Source: an uncultured Lachnospiraceae bacterium (lineage in GTDB: Bacteria; Bacillota; Clostridia; Lachnospirales; Lachnospiraceae). Taken from it: a DNA stretch of 17,083 nt. A program made the position numbers and the translations under genes. Each line of letters starts with the position of its first letter. Position 1 is the stretch's first letter. Positions 12,911 through 17,083 of the stretch are shown here, one piece after another. The notes under the pieces were generated by a model. It was not told the origin of the DNA. It did not search any database and worked only from the letters and a program-made list of their open reading frames with translations. The stretch spans positions 1 through 17,083 of the forward strand of contig CAJUCK010000019.1 in assembly GCA_910585395.1 (NCBI GenBank), read 5' to 3'.

Positions 12911-14131
12911 ATGGATTACAGAGCATATTTGAAAAATCATCCCGATCAGAATGGGCGTTTCGGAGAATACGGTGGTGCATATTTGACAGATGAACTAAAA
13001 CCAGCATTTGAGGAGATTACAGAGGCATACCAGACAATCTGCCATTCTTCCCAATTTATCAGTGAACTGCGGAGAATCCGCCGGGAATTCCAGGGAAGAC
13101 CTACGCCTGTGTATCACTGTGAAAGACTGTCCAGACAAATCGGCAACTGCCAGATTTACTTAAAACGTGAGGATTTGAATCATACTGGAGCACATAAACT
13201 GAATCACTGTATGGGAGAAGGTCTTCTGGCAAAATTTATGGGCAAAAAGCGTCTCATTGCAGAGACAGGAGCTGGACAGCATGGAGTGGCGCTTGCCACA
13301 GCCGCTGCCTACTTTGGGCTGGAATGCGAAATTCATATGGGAGAGGTGGACATTGCCAAACAGGCGCCGAATGTGACGCGCATGAAAATTTTGGGAGCCA
13401 AAGTGGTCCCTGTTTCTGCAGGTTTAAAAACGCTGAAGGAGGCGGTGGATTCTGCGTTTGAATCTTATGCAAGAAATTACAAAGATTCCATTTATTGTAT
13501 TGGCTCAGCGCTGGGACCACATCCATTCCCTCTGATGGTGCGGGATTTTCAGTCTGTAGTAGGATACGAAGCAAGAGATCAGTTTCAGGAAATGACAGGA
13601 ATAGAACCAGATGTGGTATGTGCCTGCGTTGGAGGCGGAAGTAATTCTATTGGTATGTTTATCCCATTCTTAAATGATCCGGTGGAAATTGTCGGTGTGG
13701 AGCCTCTGGGAAGAGGTGAGAAACTGGGGGATCATGCAGCTTCCATGAAGTTTGGAGAGCGGGGCGTGATGCATGGATTTGACAGTATAATGCTGAAAGA
13801 TGAAAAAGGAGACCCTGCTCCTGTTTATTCGATTGCCAGCGGTTTGGATTATCCTTCTGTGGGGCCCGAACATGCTTATCTTCATGATCTTGGCAGAGTG
13901 CAGTATGAGACTGCCAGTGACGAGGAAGCCATGGAAGCCTTCTTCAAACTGTCCCGTTATGAGGGAATTATTCCTGCAATTGAAAGCTCGCATGCTGTTG
14001 CCTATGCTATGAGAAGAGCAAAAGAGATGGGCCAGGGTTCCATTCTGGTGTGCTTGAGCGGCAGAGGTGACAAAGATATTGACTATGTAGTGGAACATTA
14101 CGGATATGGAGAACAATTTTTTAAAAATTAA
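12911..14131 (+). CDS. trpB: Tryptophan synthase beta subunit, stand-alone
   Basis: A PLP enzyme that joins indole and L-serine to make tryptophan. The 406-residue product has the full set of TrpB motifs: the PLP lysine K96 in HTGAHKLNH, the catalytic E118 in ETGAGQHG, the phosphate-binding loop GGGSN (241-245), SIASGLDYPSVGPEHAYL, and SGRGD (383-387) near the C-terminus. It therefore looks catalytically intact. The N-terminal GEYGGAYLTDELKPAFEE differs from the usual GGRYVPETLMPALEE of TrpA-bound TrpB. AAAGGAG lies just before the ATG. There is no trpA or other trp gene on either side: an rRNA methyltransferase precedes it and a disaccharide phosphorylase follows. It may work alone on free indole, common in the gut, or pair with a TrpA encoded elsewhere. 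Confidence 0.93.
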   Translation: MDYRAYLKNHPDQNGRFGEYGGAYLTDELKPAFEEITEAYQTICHSSQFISELRRIRREFQGRPTPVYHCERLSRQIGNCQIYLKREDLNHTGAHKLNHCMGEGLLAKFMGKKRLIAETGAGQHGVALATAAAYFGLECEIHMGEVDIAKQAPNVTRMKILGAKVVPVSAGLKTLKEAVDSAFESYARNYKDSIYCIGSALGPHPFPLMVRDFQSVVGYEARDQFQEMTGIEPDVVCACVGGGSNSIGMFIPFLNDPVEIVGVEPLGRGEKLGDHAASMKFGERGVMHGFDSIMLKDEKGDPAPVYSIASGLDYPSVGPEHAYLHDLGRVQYETASDEEAMEAFFKLSRYEGIIPAIESSHAVAYAMRRAKEMGQGSILVCLSGRGDKDIDYVVEHYGYGEQFFKN

Positions 14132-14140
14132 TAATTTTTC

Positions 14141-14169
14141 TTGTAAAAAACCTTCTTTTCCCGTATGCT
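14141..14169 (+). promoter_or_regulatory. Candidate gnpA promoter inside the trpB-gnpA gap
   Basis: TTGTAA (14141-14146), 17 bases, then TATGCT (14164-14169). Transcription would begin near 14176, past the left arm of the hairpin at 14145-14197. The -10 box is not strong, so this is tentative, but it is the only promoter-like pair in the 66-base gap. Confidence 0.4.
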
Positions 14170-14197
14170 AAAAGCATCAGGAAAAGGAGGGTTTTTT
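14145..14197 (+). terminator. trpB terminator hairpin that also holds the gnpA ribosome site
   Basis: AAAAAA (14145-14150), CCTTC and TTTTCC pair with GGAAAA (14180-14185), GGAGGG and TTTTTT (14192-14197), with one G-T wobble and one bulged G. An inner ATGC/GCAT stem caps a 5-base loop. The structure is about 21 bp and ends in six T, so it is a strong intrinsic terminator, and the A run makes it work in both directions. GGAGG (14186-14190), in the right arm, is the Shine-Dalgarno site of the next gene, whose ATG starts at 14198. Confidence 0.85.
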
Positions 14198-16354
14198 ATG
14201 AACAGGAGAACAGGAAGAGTTACAATTCCAACAGATTTGGATGTAATTCCACAGACATTGGAACTGATGAAGCAGTGGGGTGCTGATGCAGTTCGGGATT
14301 GTGACGGGACAGATTTTCCACAAGAGCTGCAGCACGTGGACGCCAAGATTTATTCTACCTATTATACTACAAGGAAAGACAATGAATGGGCAAATGCAAA
14401 TCCGCAGGAAATTCAGCAGATGTATGTGATGACGCCCTTTTATACGGCGGAAGGGGACAGCCTTCGGATTCCTCTGATGAAAGGGCTGTACCCAGATATG
14501 TTAAAACCTAACAGCAGAGATGATATCTCCCGCTGGTGGGAAGTGATGGACCGTACCACGGGAGAGATAGTTCCTGCTGAACAGTGGAGCTATGAGGAAG
14601 AATCTGGAGAAGTGGTGGTTTTGAGCAAAGCATTTCATGATTATACGGTAAGTTTTCTTGCCTATATTATCTGGGATCCCGTGCATATGTACAATGCGGT
14701 GACCAATGACTGGCAGGACGTGGAACACCAGCTTACCTTTGATGTCAGACAGCCCAAGACGCATGCTTATACCATGAAGCGCCTGCGGAAATTTATCGAA
14801 GAGCATCCTTATGTGGATGTCTTGCGGTTTACGACATTCTTCCACCAGTTTACACTTATTTTTGACGAGCTGGCAAGGGAAAAATATGTAGACTGGTATG
14901 GTTATTCAGCCTCTGTAAGCCCGTATATTTTGGAGCAGTTTGAGAAAGAAGCAGGCTATAAATTTCGTCCAGAATATATTATTGACCAGGGATACTACAA
15001 TGGACAATATCGGATTCCATCTAAGGAGTATCAGGACTTTCAGGCGTTTCAGCGCAGGGAAGTGGCCAAAATTGCCAGAGAAATGGTGGATATTACCCAT
15101 GAATGCGGCAAGGAAGCCATGATGTTTCTGGGAGACCATTGGATTGGCACAGAGCCTTTCCTGGAGGAATTTGCTTCTATCGGTTTGGATGCAGTGGTAG
15201 GAAGTGTGGGGAATGGATCAACACTGCGCCTGATCAGCGATATAGAGGGCGTCAAATATACGGAAGGAAGGCTGCTTCCCTATTTCTTCCCTGATACCTT
15301 CTGCGAAGAGGGAGATCCGGTGAAAGAGGCAAAGATAAACTGGGTGACGGCAAGGAGAGCGATATTAAGAAAACCTATTGACCGGATTGGCTACGGCGGT
15401 TACCTCAAGCTTGCCCTTGATTTCCCAGAGTTTGTAGAGTATGTGGAGAACGTATGTGAAGAATTCCGGGAGCTTTACGATAATGTCAAGGGATGTGTAC
15501 CATATTGTGTAAAACGTGTGGCGGTATTAAACTGCTGGGGAAAAATGCGTGCATGGGGATGCCATATGGTCCATCATGCCTTGTATCAGAAACAGAATTA
15601 TTCTTACGCAGGAGTAATTGAGTCATTGTCTGGCGCGCCCTTTGAGGTGTCTTTCATCAGCTTTCAGGATATCAAAGACAATCCAGAGATTTTGAAAGAA
15701 ATAGACGTGCTGATTAATGTAGGCGGTGCAGATACAGCGCATTCTGGAGGCGCATGGTGGTGCGATGAGGCAGTAGTTACAGCGGTTAAAAAATTTATAT
15801 TCCAAGGGGGCGGATTTATTGGAATCGGCGAACCCACTGCGCATCAGGCAAATGGAAGGTTCTTTCAGCTTGCGGGCGTGCTGGGGGTAGAAGAAGAGCG
15901 TGGATTTACTCTGGGATATGATAAATATAACTGGGACATGCGCAAACATTTTATTACAGAAGACTGTGCTGGGGAGATTGACTTTGGGGAAGGACAGAAG
16001 AATATCTATGCTTTGGAAGGGGCGCAGATTCTTGTGCAGAGAGACAAAGAAGTACAGCTTGCGGTGAACAATTTTGGAAAAGGACGCGCCGTTTATATGG
16101 GAGGCCTGCCTTACAGTTTTGAAAACAGCCGCCTTTTGTACCGCTCTATTCTCTGGAGCGCTCATGAGGAAGATAATCTTCATCAGTGGTTCAGCACGAA
16201 TTATAATGTGGAAGTACATGCTTATCCCGAAAATGAAAAGTTCTGTGTGGTAAATAATACGTATGAGCCGCAGGAGACGGTGGTGTATAAAGGCAATGGA
16301 GAGAGTTTCACGCTGAAATTGGGAGAAAATGATATTATCTGGTATCAGATTTAA
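14198..16354 (+). CDS. gnpA: GH112 1,3-beta-galactosyl-N-acetylhexosamine phosphorylase (GNB/LNB phosphorylase)
   Basis: A cytoplasmic phosphorylase that splits galacto-N-biose or lacto-N-biose with phosphate into alpha-Gal-1-P and GalNAc or GlcNAc, used to ferment mucin and milk glycans. The 718-residue length fits GH112. Strongly conserved blocks are VTIPTDLDV, ADAVRDCDGTDFP, VDWYGYSASVS, FLGDHWIGTEP with catalytic acid D313 (the same number as recalled for the Bifidobacterium enzyme), TEGRLLPYFFPDTF and RIGYGGYL. A beta-galactosidase-trimerisation-like domain (DVLINVGGADTAHSGG and GGGFIGIGEPTA) and a small C-terminal beta domain follow. Some GH112 members prefer Gal-beta-1,4-rhamnose, which I cannot exclude. 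The start is ATG 14198, seven bases after GGAGG, not the in-frame ATG 14165 in the hairpin. No transporter, nahK, galT or galE genes are adjacent. The name lnpA is also used. Confidence 0.93.
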   Translation: MNRRTGRVTIPTDLDVIPQTLELMKQWGADAVRDCDGTDFPQELQHVDAKIYSTYYTTRKDNEWANANPQEIQQMYVMTPFYTAEGDSLRIPLMKGLYPDMLKPNSRDDISRWWEVMDRTTGEIVPAEQWSYEEESGEVVVLSKAFHDYTVSFLAYIIWDPVHMYNAVTNDWQDVEHQLTFDVRQPKTHAYTMKRLRKFIEEHPYVDVLRFTTFFHQFTLIFDELAREKYVDWYGYSASVSPYILEQFEKEAGYKFRPEYIIDQGYYNGQYRIPSKEYQDFQAFQRREVAKIAREMVDITHECGKEAMMFLGDHWIGTEPFLEEFASIGLDAVVGSVGNGSTLRLISDIEGVKYTEGRLLPYFFPDTFCEEGDPVKEAKINWVTARRAILRKPIDRIGYGGYLKLALDFPEFVEYVENVCEEFRELYDNVKGCVPYCVKRVAVLNCWGKMRAWGCHMVHHALYQKQNYSYAGVIESLSGAPFEVSFISFQDIKDNPEILKEIDVLINVGGADTAHSGGAWWCDEAVVTAVKKFIFQGGGFIGIGEPTAHQANGRFFQLAGVLGVEEERGFTLGYDKYNWDMRKHFITEDCAGEIDFGEGQKNIYALEGAQILVQRDKEVQLAVNNFGKGRAVYMGGLPYSFENSRLLYRSILWSAHEEDNLHQWFSTNYNVEVHAYPENEKFCVVNNTYEPQETVVYKGNGESFTLKLGENDIIWYQI

Positions 16355-16356
16355 AA

Positions 16357-16395
16357 AAGGCTGGCGCAGAGGTTTTGCGCCAGCTTTCTTTTTGT
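16357..16395 (+). terminator. Bidirectional terminator between gnpA and tyrS
   Basis: GCTGGCGCA (16360-16368) pairs with TGCGCCAGC (16376-16384) over a 7-base loop and can be extended by flanking A-T pairs. It is followed by TTTCTTTTT on the plus strand and preceded by AAAAAA, a T run on the minus strand. It therefore suits both converging genes. Confidence 0.9.
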
Positions 16396-16402
16396 AACTT
16401 AA

Positions 16403-17083
16403 TTATATTAAGATTTTGCGGAAGTTCTTTTTTCCTTTTTTCACGATCATTCCTTCTGTAAAGGCATCTTTTGTATAAGAAGTTTTCGTGTCTCCTACCT
16501 TTTCTCCATCTACAGATACGCCGCCCTGTTCTACGGCACGCCGCGCCTCAGAACGTGAGGGCGTAAGACCGGATTTCACCAGGAGAGCCAAAATATCAAT
16601 GGTATTCTCTGTAAAATCCTCTGCTGTTAATGTGACAGATGGCATATCAGCAGCATTTCCACTGGAAAACAAAGCTTTTGCAGCATCCTGCGCCTTTTGT
16701 GCCTCTGCTTTGCCATGTACCAGTTTGGTCAGTTCAAATGCAAGGATTTCTTTGGCTGTGTTGAGCTGTGCGCCTTCCCAGGCATCCATCTTGTTGATTT
16801 CTTCCAAAGGGAGGAAAGTAAGCATTCGAATGCATTTTAATACATCAGCGTCAGCAACATTTCTCCAGTACTGATAAAAATCAAAAGGAGAGGTTTTCTC
16901 AGGGTCGAGCCACACTGCGCCGGATTGTGTTTTGCCCATTTTCTTTCCTTCAGAATTCAGAAGCAGTGTAATGGTCATGGCGTAGGCGTCTTTGCCCAGT
17001 TTCCGGCGGATCAGTTCTGTGCCTCCTAACATGTTGCTCCACTGGTCATCTCCGCCAAACTGCATGTTGCAGCCATATTTCTG
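16403..17083 (-). CDS. tyrS: Tyrosyl-tRNA synthetase, C-terminal part (cut by window edge)
   Basis: The visible 226 codons hold the last part of TyrRS, which charges tRNA-Tyr with tyrosine. The frame continues upstream past the window edge (QKYGCN before MQFGGDDQWSN), so the M in MQFGG is not the start codon. Seen here are the MQFGGDDQWSN active-site block, the class I KMSKS loop in the form KKMGKT, the anticodon-binding helical region and a C-terminal S4 RNA-binding domain (about the last 65 residues: LVKSGLTPSRSEARRAVEQG). About 180-190 N-terminal residues with the HIGH motif should lie outside the window. It converges on gnpA. Any T-box leader would lie beyond the edge. Confidence 0.95.
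   Translation of the reverse strand, partial: QKYGCNMQFGGDDQWSNMLGGTELIRRKLGKDAYAMTITLLLNSEGKKMGKTQSGAVWLDPEKTSPFDFYQYWRNVADADVLKCIRMLTFLPLEEINKMDAWEGAQLNTAKEILAFELTKLVHGKAEAQKAQDAAKALFSSGNAADMPSVTLTAEDFTENTIDILALLVKSGLTPSRSEARRAVEQGGVSVDGEKVGDTKTSYTKDAFTEGMIVKKGKKNFRKILI

Noticed and set aside
1..17083. CRISPR arrays, insertion sequences, prophage or defence systems
   Set aside because: No spaced direct repeats, transposase, integrase or nuclease-type genes were seen on either strand; almost all bases are accounted for by ordinary chromosomal genes.

Overview
The window reads as chromosome of a low-to-mid GC, Gram-positive gut anaerobe, most likely a Lachnospiraceae member (Clostridium cluster XIVa). 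The signs are AGGAGG-type ribosome sites before most genes, -35/-10 promoters of the vegetative type, strong intrinsic terminators between units, a DUF4179-like anti-sigma partner, Cache- and PocR-type chemoreceptors, PepSY proteins behind an OmpR-type two-component system, and a GH112 galacto-N-biose/lacto-N-biose phosphorylase typical of mucin and milk-glycan users. This assignment comes from gene content and protein style, not from a search.

Layout. (1) 126-1738: an ECF sigma factor and an overlapping membrane protein that is probably its anti-sigma factor, closed by a terminator. (2) 1869-2920, minus strand: bioB with a BirA-like operator over its promoter. Its first 26 codons are out of frame with the catalytic body because of a short A run. 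(3) 3094-3390: tRNA-Glu(TTC) and tRNA-Cys(GCA), each with its own promoter, then a terminator. (4) 3439-4812: a MATE-family exporter. (5) 4830-7608: a promoter, a possible 11-codon leader ORF, a soluble PocR-domain receptor with a very short signalling hairpin, and a full membrane Cache-HAMP-MCP receptor, ended by a terminator. (6) 7640-11311: response regulator, histidine kinase, a membrane-anchored double-PepSY gene split by a one-base frameshift, and a secreted triple-PepSY protein, ended by a hairpin. (7) 11321-12808: an RsmF-like rRNA m5C methyltransferase. (8) 12911-14131: an orphan trpB with no trpA beside it. (9) 14198-16354: the GH112 phosphorylase, whose ribosome site lies inside a long terminator-like hairpin. 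(10) 16403-17083, minus strand: the C-terminal part of tyrS, cut by the window edge, converging on the phosphorylase through a shared terminator.

How the genes fit together. Most units are independent and short. The two receptors probably work as a pair feeding one CheA/CheW array encoded elsewhere. The kinase/regulator pair probably controls the PepSY proteins behind it, which would act at or outside the membrane. trpB probably salvages indole or serves a trpA elsewhere. The phosphorylase would split galactosyl-HexNAc disaccharides into Gal-1-P and HexNAc, with transporter and kinase genes elsewhere.

I found no mobile element, prophage, CRISPR array or defence system. The points most worth a second look are the two homopolymer frameshifts (bioB and PepSY), the hairpin that both terminates trpB and hides the gnpA ribosome site, the truncated PocR receptor, and the TCS-PepSY module.
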